Below, one piece after another: positions 18,521-27,939 of a stretch of DNA of 64,000 nt (position 1 is the first letter of the stretch; every line of letters starts with the position of its first letter). The notes below the pieces were generated by a model that saw only the letters and a program-made list of their open reading frames with translations, was not told where the DNA came from and did no database searches. The position numbers and the translations under genes are program-made. The DNA lies in assembly GCA_030447505.1 (NCBI GenBank), contig JAUJOT010000001.1, positions 352,295-416,294 of the forward strand, in the 5' to 3' direction. Origin of the DNA: Solirubrobacteraceae bacterium (GTDB lineage: Bacteria; Actinomycetota; Thermoleophilia; Solirubrobacterales; Solirubrobacteraceae).

Positions 18521-19991
18521 GAGGTTGTCCCGTAGCTCGTAGAACTTCGTAGGACGGCGGTCCCTCCCGCCGCGTCCGCTGCCGTTGGCAGCGTTCGCGG
18601 TGATCCGCCAAAGATCGAGGAGGAACCGCCATGAAGACCGTATCGGTCGCGCAGGCCGCGACCGCGCAGGAGGGCGTGTTGCCCGCGCGCGTGCAGGAAG
18701 CGCTCGGCGAGCTCGTCGGCGCCGCGAAGGAAGGACTGTTGGCGCTGAGCGTCGGCGTCGGCCTCGGCGTGCTCGCCGAGTTGATGGAAGAAGAGGTCGA
18801 TGAGGTCGTCGGGCCGAAGGGCCGCCACGACCCTGATCGCAGCGCGGTGCGTCACGGCCGCGAGGACGGCAGCGTGACGCTCGGCGGCCGGCGCGTCCCG
18901 GTTCAACGGCCGCGCGTGCGTAGCGCCGACGACAGCGAGGAGGTGGCCTTGAAGACGTACGCGCACTTCGCCGACCGTGACGCCCTGACAGCTGTCGTGC
19001 TCGAGCGGATGCTCGCCGGCGTGAGCACGCGCCGCTACGCGCGCACGCAGGAGCCCGTCGGCGAGGAGGTCGAGCAGGCGTCGCGGTCGACATCGAAGTC
19101 CGCGGTCTCGCGGGCGTTCGTGGCGCGCACGAGCGAGCGCCTGGGCGAGCTGATGGCGCGTCGCCTCGACGACATCCGCCTCGCGGTGCTGATGCTTGAC
19201 GGCATCGATCTGAAGGGCCGCTGCAACGTCGTCGCGCTCGGTGTCACGACGCAGGGCGTGAAGATCCCGCTCGGCCTGTGGGAAGGATCAACCGAGAACG
19301 CCGCCGTCGCGACCGCGCTGCTCGCAGACCTCGTCGACCGCGGTCTGAATGTCGGTCAGGGCGTGCTCTGCGTCCTCGACGGCGCCAAGGCGCTGCGCAA
19401 AGCGGTCCGCGACGTGCTCGGCGCCGACACGCCGGTGCAGCGCTGTATCCGTCACAAGGAACGCAACGTCCTCGATCACCTGCCCGAGCGCGATCGTCCG
19501 CCCGTCAAGCGCCGGCTGCGGGCGGCGTGGAAGCTTGACGATCACGCTGCAGCGCTCGAGCGGCTGCAGGCGCTCGCCGACGAGCTCGCGCGCTCACACC
19601 CGGGTGCCGCGGCGTCGCTGCGTGAGGGCATCGCCGAGACGCTGACAGTGACCAGGCTCGGGATTCGCGGCGCGCTCAAGCGCACGCTCGAGTCCACGAA
19701 CCCGTGCGAGTCGATGATCGAGTGCGTGCGTCGCACCAGCCGCAACGTCAAGCACTGGCAGTCCGGCGACATGGCGCTGCGCTGGACGGCCGCGGGCATG
19801 CTCGAAGCCGAGCAGCAGTTTCGCCGTGTGATCGGCTACCGCGATCTCGCCAAGCTCGCCGTCGCCGTCGAGCGCGACCTGACCGCCAACGTTCCTTCAC
19901 CGACCGCCGAGGAGGCCGCTACGCTCGTCACCGCCTGACCACCACCCACTGGACCGTCGTCGAGAAGTTCCACGACGAGCGGGACATCCTC
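18521..19991 (+). mobile_element. IS256-type insertion sequence a
   Basis: Ends GAGGTTGTCCCGTAGCTCGTAGAACTTC / complement of GAGGATGTCCCGCTCGTCGTGGAACTTC; 9-bp direct repeat GTGTCGGCG at 18512-18520 and 19992-20000. Confidence 0.9.
18631..19938 (+). CDS. IS256/mutator-type transposase
   Basis: LDGIDLKGRCNVVALGVTTQGVKIPLGLWEGSTENA; VQRCIRHKERNVLDHLP; STNPCESMIECVRRTSRNVKHW. Confidence 0.85.
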   Translation: MKTVSVAQAATAQEGVLPARVQEALGELVGAAKEGLLALSVGVGLGVLAELMEEEVDEVVGPKGRHDPDRSAVRHGREDGSVTLGGRRVPVQRPRVRSADDSEEVALKTYAHFADRDALTAVVLERMLAGVSTRRYARTQEPVGEEVEQASRSTSKSAVSRAFVARTSERLGELMARRLDDIRLAVLMLDGIDLKGRCNVVALGVTTQGVKIPLGLWEGSTENAAVATALLADLVDRGLNVGQGVLCVLDGAKALRKAVRDVLGADTPVQRCIRHKERNVLDHLPERDRPPVKRRLRAAWKLDDHAAALERLQALADELARSHPGAAASLREGIAETLTVTRLGIRGALKRTLESTNPCESMIECVRRTSRNVKHWQSGDMALRWTAAGMLEAEQQFRRVIGYRDLAKLAVAVERDLTANVPSPTAEEAATLVTA

Positions 19992-20880
19992 GTGTCGGCG
20001 TCCGCCTACTACCACCGCGCGACCGGCGCGCGCTCACGGCGCGTGATCGACGACGAGCGCCTCGTCGAGCAGATCCGCGAGGTTCACGCGGCCAACTACT
20101 ACGCCTACGGCTATCGGAAGATGTGGCTGGCACTCGGCCGCGCCGGCCACGAGGTCGGTCGGGACCGCGTCAAGCGCCTGATGCGCCAGCACGCGATCCA
20201 GGGCGCTAAGCGCCGCGGCAAGCCGTGGCGCACGACAACCCCGGACCTGTCGGCGATGCGTGCGCCAGATCTCGTCGATCGCGACTTCAGCGCCGTGCGG
20301 CCCGACGCCCTGTGGCTGGCCGACTTCACGTACCTGCGCTGCTGGGAAGGCGTCGTGTTCTACGCGTTCGTCACCGACGCCTACAGCCGCCGCATCGTCG
20401 GCTGGCAGTTCGCCAACCACATGCGCACCGACCTCGTCCTCGACGCCCTGCGCATGGCGCTCACCCGACGAGCGGCCGGCGCCGACCTGCGGCTCGTGCA
20501 TCACAGCGATGCCGGCTCGCAGTACACCAGCTACGCGTTCAACCAGGTCCTCGACGATCACGGCGTGCTCGCGTCGATCGGCTCTGTCGGCGACGCCTAC
20601 GACAACTCGATGGCCGAGAGCTTCGTCGACACCTTCAAGACCGAGCTGATCTCAGACCGCGTCTGGCGCACACAGACCCAACTCGAGCTGGCGATCGTCG
20701 AATGGGTCGCCTGGTTCAACACCGAGCGCCTGCACGAGTCCCTCGGCGATCGTCCCCCTGCCGAGGTGGAAGCACTCTACGACGAGCAGTACCGTCTGAC
20801 TCCCTCTCTCAATCAATGAAGAGAGGAACCCACGAAACCCCGTCTCCGCGAAGGTGGCGTCCCAGGGAGTGGGGAAACGC

Positions 20881-22261
20881 GGTGGGCGTAGCTTCCGCGG
20901 TGTGTGAGTGAATTTTACTTCACGCCGCAATCACCTCCTGAGCGGCAAGGGCGGTGGAAACGTCGGTGCGGGGGCTTTGGCCGCGGCGGACGCGTTCGAT
21001 CTGCGCGACGGCCTGGGGGGTCATGGTGATGCCGCGCCAGCCGCGGCTGGCGAGCTCCAGGACGGCCCAGATCAGCGACAGTGCCGAGGTCTCGCCCGGG
21101 AAGCGGCCGATGATCTTCGTCCGCCGGCGGACCTCCACGAACGTGCGCTCGAGCAGGTTTGTGCTCCTGGTGCGCTTGCGGTGCTCGAGTGGGAAGCGCA
21201 GATGCGCCACGAGCTGGTCGATGTTGTCGTCAATGACGCGCATCGCCGACGGGTAGGCGGTGCGGTAGTCGCCGGCCAGGGCCAGCAGTCCGGCCTTCGC
21301 CTCGGCGGCCGAGACGGCGTCGTCGAGGACCTGCCAGTAGCGGGCTTTGACTTCGCGGTGCAGTCGCTCGGGCAGCTTGGACGTGAGATTCCGCAGCGCG
21401 TGGACGGTGCAGCGCTGCTCGGCCGCGTGCTCGAACAGCTCCCTGGTGGCCTTCCAGATCCCGGCTGCGCCGTCGGCCACGATCAACGCCGGCGCTCGCA
21501 TCCCGCGGGCCTTGAGATCGCGCCCGAAGTCAAGCCACGACTCGTAGCTCTCCCTGGATCCGAGTTGCAGCCCGAGCAGCACCTTCTGGCCCTCCAGCGT
21601 GATCCCCCAGGCGACCAGCACGCCCTCGGCCGGCTCGTCGGTCGGCCTGAGCTTGAGGTAGATCGCGTCGAGATAGCAATAGACGAGATCGTGCACCGAG
21701 AGGTCGCGCTGGCACCAGGCCGCGTAGCGGTCGGCGACGTCCTTGCAGACCCGCGCGACGGTCGACTTGGCGATCACCTGCTCGCCGAAGCACTCCTCTA
21801 GCGCGGCCTCGACGTCACGCACCGACAGGCCGCGCAGGAAGCTGCAGATCACCAACGCCTCCAACGCGTGCGTCCGCGCGACGCCCTTGCCGAGCACCTG
21901 CGACTCGAACCCAACGGCGGTTGCGTCACGCACGCGCGGGCGCTCGATCACCGTCGGGCCGCTCGTCGTGCGCACCGTCGAGGGCTCGGCGAACCCATTG
22001 CGGTAGATCACCTCCTCGCCGCCGCCGGCGCGCTCGTAGCGCCCGCGGCCGACGAACTCGGTCACCTCGTCCTCCAGCGCCTGCTGGAGGATCAGCCGCG
22101 CACCGAGCCGCGCGACCGCCTCGATCGGATCCTGCTCCTCGCCGATGGCGGCAAGGACATCATCAAGCTCGCGGCGCAGCCGCTCGCTGGGGACTACCTT
22201 CTTCATGCGGGCGTACCTCCATCAGCTTCGACTTGTCGGTCAAAGCGGAGGCTACGCCCGC
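20881..22261 (-). mobile_element. IS256-type insertion sequence b
   Basis: Terminal inverted repeats GGTGGGCGTAGCTTCCGC / complement of GGCGGGCGTAGCCTCCGC; no clear target duplication seen. Confidence 0.75.
20920..22206 (-). CDS. IS256/mutator-type transposase
   Basis: CYLDAIYLKLRPTDEPAEGVLVAWGITLEGQKVLLGLQLGSRES; CTVHALRNLTSKLP; TRSTNLLERTFVEVRRRTKIIGRFP. Confidence 0.9.
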   Translation of the reverse strand: MKKVVPSERLRRELDDVLAAIGEEQDPIEAVARLGARLILQQALEDEVTEFVGRGRYERAGGGEEVIYRNGFAEPSTVRTTSGPTVIERPRVRDATAVGFESQVLGKGVARTHALEALVICSFLRGLSVRDVEAALEECFGEQVIAKSTVARVCKDVADRYAAWCQRDLSVHDLVYCYLDAIYLKLRPTDEPAEGVLVAWGITLEGQKVLLGLQLGSRESYESWLDFGRDLKARGMRAPALIVADGAAGIWKATRELFEHAAEQRCTVHALRNLTSKLPERLHREVKARYWQVLDDAVSAAEAKAGLLALAGDYRTAYPSAMRVIDDNIDQLVAHLRFPLEHRKRTRSTNLLERTFVEVRRRTKIIGRFPGETSALSLIWAVLELASRGWRGITMTPQAVAQIERVRRGQSPRTDVSTALAAQEVIAA

Positions 22262-23073
22262 CCTACGATTCCCCCAGCGCCTGGGACGGCACCTCCGCGA
22301 AACCCAGCCCGCCTCAGACACCCAACGACTTCGCAGACCTCGACGCGCTTGCCGCGCGCATCACGGCCTTCGAGGAGCACTACCGCCAGATCGCCAAGCC
22401 CTTCGATTGGACCTTCACCCGCGCCAAGCTCGACGACCTCCTGGCCCGCCTCGCCGACCGCGAGCCGCACCTCAAGCTCGCGGCCTAACCCAACGAACTA
22501 ACGGACACGTCCACTAGCGAGGAGCCCCATAGGAGTTCAGCGCGGGGGCGACAACGCCGTCTCGGGGGGTGGCGCACGTGTAGTCGGCGCGGGCGGTGCC
22601 ACCGACGCGCCTCACACGAACCTGAGCGATCTTCACGGTCATTGCCGCCGTCTGGTTACCAGGGAGTAGATGCGAACACGGCCGCTATCGTGCAATCGCA
22701 GCGTGTCCGAAGTCAGCTCAGGGTCGGCTCGCTGTCGCTCATGCTGGGGCCGTCGTCGCCGCAGCCGGAGTTCGCCGCGGGCAACCCGACGGCGGACGCC
22801 TGCGCTGCGAACGCCCGGGGTGAGGCCGACGAGCAGTAGAGTCACGCGAATTCGCAGGGCGATCGCAACGCGGCGCGCACGCGTAGTTGCGTCACTTCCC
22901 CGGCGGATCGACAGATAGCACGCTTGCAGACTCTGGGTGGTTGCTCTCCCACCTGAAAGCAGCATCGATCTTGCCTTTGGCCCGCGCGCCGCAGCGTCAG
23001 TCATGGTGGCGGCAGTAGCGACGGCATCAGCCGGTCCGAGCACGCCAGCCGTGCCCGCGGAGGAGGGTGTCGG

Positions 23074-24602
23074 TCAGGCGTGCTGACGCGGACGAGCTGT
23101 TCGCGGCTGGCTTGGCCGGTCGTCGCTGCGCTGCCCGCCTGCCGCGCGCACGATCAGGGCCGCGCCGACCAGCGCGAGCAGCCCGCCGACGATGCGCAGC
23201 AGCGTCTTCAGCGTGCTCGACAGCCCTTCGGGTGGCGAGAAGGCAGCCAAACCGCGGGCGAGGTCCTGCTTGCCGGATGTACGCGTCCCGCCGCGTGTGT
23301 CCGGCAACGCCCATCGCACGCTCGCGCCGTCGAGATGAGGCCAAGGCGGCTGCCGAGATCCGGCATCCCGCGTTCGCTGCCGTAGCCGATCCGGGAGTCG
23401 AAGCGCCGGTCCGATAGCCGCAGGCGGGGCAGGAACTGCTTCCCGCCGTCGTATGAGGACTGCAGCGAAACCTCGGTCATCACATCATTCGGATCGCTAC
23501 GGCGATCGAGGTACAGGGTGTCGAGCCGCCCGTCCGGAGCGACCGAGAGCTTCGGCAGCAGCTGCGAGGACTCGTCCGACGCAGGCGTGTCGTTGATGCG
23601 CTTGGCCGCGCTCCCGCCCTTGCTGCCGGTGCCCAGCGTCCACAGGTAGGCATCGGGATTACCGCGCCGGCCGTCGTGGAAGGCGGCGTACAGCGTTCCC
23701 GATTGCCGGTCGACGGCGAGCGACGGAAACGGAGGCGTGAACGCGATGAAACGTTCGGCGGGCACGAGCTCGTCCTCGACAAGCGACTCGTCCCACGTCG
23801 CGCCGCGATCCGCCGAACGCGCCAACACGAGCTTCCAGTCACCGGGATAGGGCTCGCCCCCGCGGCCACGGTGACCGCCCTCGTAGTCGAGCACGTCCTC
23901 GCCGAGGTCGAGGTACAGGACGTAGAGCTGGCCCTGCGGCCCGATGGCGGGCGAGGGCGCCACGGCGCGCGTTCGCGTAGCCGCGTTGAGGGTGACGGGC
24001 TTGCTCCAGGTCCGTCCCCCGTCGTCGGAGCGCGCGGCACGCAGCGGGTTGCCCGCAGAGGTGAACTTGAACAGGCCGACCTCGCGCGCGTCGAGCCATG
24101 TCATGTACAGCCGCCGCGCCGCCGCCGGATCAGCCGCCATCCGAACCTGGAACTTCAGCGGGCCGCGCACCCGGGCGGGGTCCGAGAGGGTCTGTCCCCC
24201 GTCCGCTGAGCGGACGAGCCAGACGGCGTTCGGGACGTTGCCGCGACCCTTGAGCGTGACGAAGCTCAGATACAGCGTGCCGTCGGCCGCGAAGGTCACG
24301 TCGGGCGCGTAGCACTTCGGTTCCTCGCCGGCCGGCAGCGGGATCGGCGTCTGGCTCCAGTGGACGCCACCGTCGAACGTGACGTGCAGCGCACACGAAA
24401 AGCGCGGACTGTCGATCTTGTTCGCGATGACGAGGTTCTCCACATTGCGCGGGTTGGATACCAGCGAGGGCGAGTTGTGCGCGCTGATGTCCGCCGCGGC
24501 CCGCGCTCCTGCGTTGACCGGCGCGTTGTCGCCGACGACGCGTGCGGCCGCGCCGCGCTCGAACGCCGTCGAGAGAAACGCCATGCCTGCTCGCAGGAGC
24601 AC
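23074..24602 (-). pseudogene. Asp-box/BNR beta-propeller protein (paralog 3), frameshifted near the C-terminus
   Basis: Close match to paralogs 1 and 2 through ERGMPDLGSRLGLIST; then the reading continues in another frame: RWALPDTRGGTRTSGKQDLARGLAAFSPPEGLSSTLKTLLRIVGGLLALVGAALIVRAA. Confidence 0.8.
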
Positions 24603-24778
24603 GAGCGCGACCCCGATCAGCGCAGGCGGCGTTGTGAGCCGCGAGGCGCCGATCGCCTTGCTGGTCGATCGGGAGGATCGCTGTCGGTGCTCGCCGGCGC
24701 GGCGGCCTGCGCCGGCGAGGACCGAGAGGCTTTGGTCGGCAGCCTCACGGCCGCCTTCGCGTCACTCGCTCACAGCCC

Positions 24779-25080
24779 GTGACAGTCCAGGCGATCGACG
24801 ATCGCACGATCGAAGCCGGTTCCGCAGCGGACTCTGTCGCGCCATCTGTCGACCGAGTAGATGCGGTCGCTGCCGCTGCCGCCGTCGAGTGTCGGGGCCT
24901 GTGCCGCCGAAGAGGACGTCTTTCCCGCGCTCGCCGAAGAGCCGGTCGCGGGAACTGTTGCCGCTCAGCCGGTCGTCGCCGTCGCCGGCCGCGAGCATGT
25001 CTCGGCCAGAGCCACCGGTGCCGCCGAGAGTGCTTTGCACCGAGAGTCGGCGTGGATAGGTCGCCGATGCTTGCGCCACG
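24779..25080 (-). pseudogene. RTX (hemolysin-type repeat) gene 3' remnant with frameshift
   Basis: GGTGGSGRDMLAAGDGDDRLSGNSSRDRLFGERGKDVLFGGTGP then, shifted, TLDGGSGSDRIYSVDRWRDRVRCGTGFDRAIVDRLDCHGL*. Confidence 0.75.
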
Positions 25081-25324
25081 AGGGGCCAATGACGCGATTG
25101 CCGATGGCGCCGTCGCCCCCGCACCGAGGGCACAGGTTGGCCGCGACGCCGAGCTCGAACTCGCGGTGCCGCATGAAATCGTCGAGCCCCTGGTTCGTCG
25201 CGCGGCCGGCGTGCTGTTCGTAGCGACGGAGCAGGAACGCGGAGATCGAGAAGTACCGCGGGCGTCAGAGCGCCAGGACCCGGGCAGCAAAGCCGCTGCG
25301 GATAGCGCCAATCTGGCTCTATAG

Positions 25325-25414
25325 CGGAGGGGGAGGGATTCGAACCCTCGGTAGACGGGTTACGCCTACAACGGTTTTCGAGACCGCCCGATTCAACCAC
25401 TCTCGCACCCCTCC
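25325..25414 (-). tRNA. tRNA-Ser (anticodon CGA)
   Basis: Minus strand ggaggggtgcgagagtggttgaatcgggcggtctCGAaaaccg...ggttcgaatccctccccctcc; long variable arm. Confidence 0.92.
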
Positions 25415-25457
25415 GGGAGTCCGATTCGCGACGACGCGAAGGGTAGCGGTGCTCGGC

Positions 25458-25832
25458 TCAGCGCCGTGAGCCGAAGAAGTCCGTCAGCAGCGACGCGCAC
25501 TCGCGCGCGAGCAGCCCGCCGGCGACCTGCGGGCGGTGGTTCAGTCGCGGCTGCGCGAGCACGTCGAGGACAGAGCCGGCGGCGCCCGCCTTGGGGTCCG
25601 TCGTGCCGTAGACCATGCGCGGCACGCGCGCGAGCACGATCGCGCCGGCGCACATCGCGCACGGCTCGAGCGTCACGTAGAGCACGGAGTCCAGCACCCG
25701 CCAGGAGCCCAGCGCGCGGCTGGCCTCGCGCAGCGCGAGGAGCTCGGCGTGCGCGGTCGGGTCCTGGCGCAGCTCGCGCTCGTTGATCGCGGCTACGATG
25801 ACAACGCCCACCATCACCACCAACCAACACAT
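25458..25832 (-). CDS. Second, N-terminally truncated TadA-like deaminase copy
   Basis: NERELRQDPTAHAELLALREASRALGSWRVLDSVLYVTLEPCAMCAGAIVLARVPRMVYGTTDPKAGAAGSVLDVL... near-duplicate of the adjacent tadA from NERELRQ onward; N-term replaced by MCWLVVMVGVVIVAAI. Confidence 0.65.
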   Translation of the reverse strand: MCWLVVMVGVVIVAAINERELRQDPTAHAELLALREASRALGSWRVLDSVLYVTLEPCAMCAGAIVLARVPRMVYGTTDPKAGAAGSVLDVLAQPRLNHRPQVAGGLLARECASLLTDFFGSRR

Positions 25833-25873
25833 CCCGCGCTCGTCCGCCGCGGCGGCGGCGCGCCCGGGCGCCA

Positions 25874-26338
25874 TCACCGCCGCGAGCCGAAGAACTCCGC
25901 CAGCAGCGCCGCGCATTCGCCGGCGAGCAGGCCGCCCGCCACCGCCGGGCGATGGTTCAGGCGCGGTTGCGCCAGCACGTCGAGCACCGATCCGGCGGCC
26001 CCCGCCTTGGGATCCGTCGTGCCGTAGACGACGCGCGGCACGCGCGCGAGGACGATCGCGCCGGCGCACATCACGCACGGCTCGAGCGTGACGTACAGCA
26101 CGGCGTCGAGCACGCGCCAGGAGCCGAGCGCGCGCCCGGCCTCGCGCAGCGCCAGGATCTCGGCATGCGCGGTCGGGTCCTGGCGCAGCTCGCGCTCGTT
26201 GTGGGCGGCGCCGACCACCTCGCCGCCGTGCACGACGACCGCGCCGATCGGCACGTCGTCGTGTGTCAGCGCCTCCCGCGCCTCGCGGATCGCCAGGCGC
26301 ATGAAGTGCTCGTCGCGGGGAAAGAAGCCGGCGGCCAT
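25874..26338 (-). CDS. tadA: tRNA-specific adenosine deaminase
   Basis: MRLAIREAREALTHDDVPIGAVVV, TAHAE and TLEPCVMCAGAI zinc motifs, VVYGTTDPKAGAAGS. Confidence 0.92.
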   Translation of the reverse strand: MAAGFFPRDEHFMRLAIREAREALTHDDVPIGAVVVHGGEVVGAAHNERELRQDPTAHAEILALREAGRALGSWRVLDAVLYVTLEPCVMCAGAIVLARVPRVVYGTTDPKAGAAGSVLDVLAQPRLNHRPAVAGGLLAGECAALLAEFFGSRR

Positions 26339-26505
26339 CGACGCACTATCGCAGCGGGTCGATCGCGCTGCATGCGCCCGTCGTCGCGCCGGCTCTTGTG
26401 ACAGCCAAATCACGGGTGAGCACCACGATCATGGCCCGGGCACACAGTGAGTCCCTCGCTCCCCGCGATGCTGACAGCACGCCCCTTAGCTGCTCGTGTC
26501 ACAAT

Positions 26506-27939
26506 ATGATCAGCGGTGCCCAGTCGCTGCGCAGCGAGCCTCCCTTGAACTGTCGACTCCTCAGGTACTGCCGCTGCGTGACCTGCGCCGTGCTCGCGGT
26601 CCTCGTCAGCATGGCCTCTTCGACGGCTGCCGACGCCGCGTCCCAACGACAGCTCGTGGTGCGCATGAAGAGCAGCGCATCGTCCGCCGAGCGCGCGGCG
26701 CTGCTGCGTTCGGCGCAGGGCGCCCGGCGCGTCGGACCGGCGTACGTCTTCGATCTTCCCGCGGGCGTGGCCGGCGACCGAGCCGCGCAGCGGCTGCGGC
26801 GCAGTCACGCCGTCGCCTGGACCGAGCCGTCGCGCAAGGTCCGGGCGGCGTTCGTCCCGAACGACCCGGGCACGATCGGGGGCGCACGTGCCGCCAGCGG
26901 CTGGCAGTCGGTGCAGTGGTCGCTCTCCGCGCCGTTCGGCATCAACGCCGCGCAGGCATGGTCAAACGCAGCCGCGAGCGGCGGCAGCGGAGGGCGCGGC
27001 GTGACGATCGCGGTGCTCGACTCGGGCGTCTCGCACGCCGCCGCGGGCCAGTTCAGGGCTTCGCGCGATCTGCCCCGGTCCCGCTTCGTCGCGGGACGCG
27101 ATTTCGTGAACGAGGGCAAGAGCGGGCGTGACTACTTCGGCCACGGGACGTTTGTCGCACACATCATCGCGGCCAGCGCGAACAACGCCTACGGAACGGT
27201 GGGCGTTGCCTATCGCGCGCGGATCATGCCGCTCAAGGTGCTCGACAGCTCCGGCATGGGCGACGACTTCGTCATCGCGCAAGCGATCCGCTACGCGGCA
27301 CAACGAGGGGCCGACGTCATCAACCTGTCGCTGGAGCTGTTCTCGCGCAACGGCGCGCCGCGAAGCCTGACGCTTTCGCGCAACGTGCGGGAGGCGCTGC
27401 GGCGGGCACGGCGTCTGGGCGTCGTGGTGGTGACAGCGACCGGCAACTCGTTCTCGTCCTCGGTGCCGTCGCGGAAGTACGGTTCGCTTGCGATCAACGT
27501 CGGGGGCACGACCGAGCACGGCTGTCTCGGGCTGTACTCCAACCACGGACCGGGACTGGACCTCGTCGCCCCCGCCGGCGGGGCTGACGCCGATCTGGTC
27601 GGCGATCCGAACTGCCGTGTGGGCGAGCCTCCGGGACGCGACATCGCCGGGGTCGGGTTCCGCGCCGGCGAGCCGGGACGGTTCGCGAGCGTCTCCGGAT
27701 TCCAGGGCACCTCGATGGCCGTTCCGCACGTCAGCGGCGCCGCCGCCCTCGTGCTCGCATCCGGCATCCTCGGAGAGCACGCGCGCCCCGCCGACGTCGA
27801 GCGCCAGCTCAGGTGGACCGCGCGCGACCTCGGCGCGCCCGGACGCGACCGCTACTACGGCGCGGGGCTGCTCGACGCCGCAGCCGCCACGACGGCACCC
27901 CGAGCGGCGCGACAGCGCCGCGTCACACCGTCCGGATGA
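26506..27939 (+). CDS. Secreted subtilisin-like (S8) serine protease
   Basis: Signal peptide; catalytic Asp VTIAVLDSGV, His YFGHGTFVAHI, Ser FQGTSMAVPHVSG. Confidence 0.92.
   Translation: MISGAQSLRSEPPLNCRLLRYCRCVTCAVLAVLVSMASSTAADAASQRQLVVRMKSSASSAERAALLRSAQGARRVGPAYVFDLPAGVAGDRAAQRLRRSHAVAWTEPSRKVRAAFVPNDPGTIGGARAASGWQSVQWSLSAPFGINAAQAWSNAAASGGSGGRGVTIAVLDSGVSHAAAGQFRASRDLPRSRFVAGRDFVNEGKSGRDYFGHGTFVAHIIAASANNAYGTVGVAYRARIMPLKVLDSSGMGDDFVIAQAIRYAAQRGADVINLSLELFSRNGAPRSLTLSRNVREALRRARRLGVVVVTATGNSFSSSVPSRKYGSLAINVGGTTEHGCLGLYSNHGPGLDLVAPAGGADADLVGDPNCRVGEPPGRDIAGVGFRAGEPGRFASVSGFQGTSMAVPHVSGAAALVLASGILGEHARPADVERQLRWTARDLGAPGRDRYYGAGLLDAAAATTAPRAARQRRVTPSG

Larger units (their letters stand above)
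18446..20819 (+). pseudogene. IS3-family transposase OrfB (rve), split by an IS256-type insertion
   Basis: VSRYIDEHRGRFGVEPICRVLGVSA | SAYYHRATGARSRRVIDDERL...; joins perfectly when 18521-20000 is removed; D-D-E catalytic region intact in the 3' part. Confidence 0.9.
18078..22316 (+). mobile_element. IS3-family element interrupted by two IS256-type elements
   Basis: Left end TGAGGCAGGCTGGGTCTGACGGAG; right end complements TGAGGCGGGCTGGGTTTCGCGGAG; orfA and split orfB inside. Confidence 0.65.
17908..22517 (+). mobile_element. IS630-type element remnant (outer shell), gutted and hosting nested IS elements
   Basis: 32-bp terminal inverted repeats CTAGTGGACCCATCCGCAAGTTCGTCGGGTTA (17908-17939) and the complement of CTAGTGGACGTGTCCGTTAGTTCGTTGGGTTA (22486-22517), bounded by CTAG; N-term fragment VARTSRYPIELGEADRDELARRAGTPTLAYRD and C-term fragment TPNDFADLDALAARITAFEEHYRQIAKPFDWTFTRAKLDDLLARL. 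Confidence 0.7.

Noticed and set aside
22520-23060. Possible small gene between the IS stack and Asp-box paralog 3
   Set aside because: Only short, mutually conflicting reading frames with no recognisable motif; likely remnant or intergenic.
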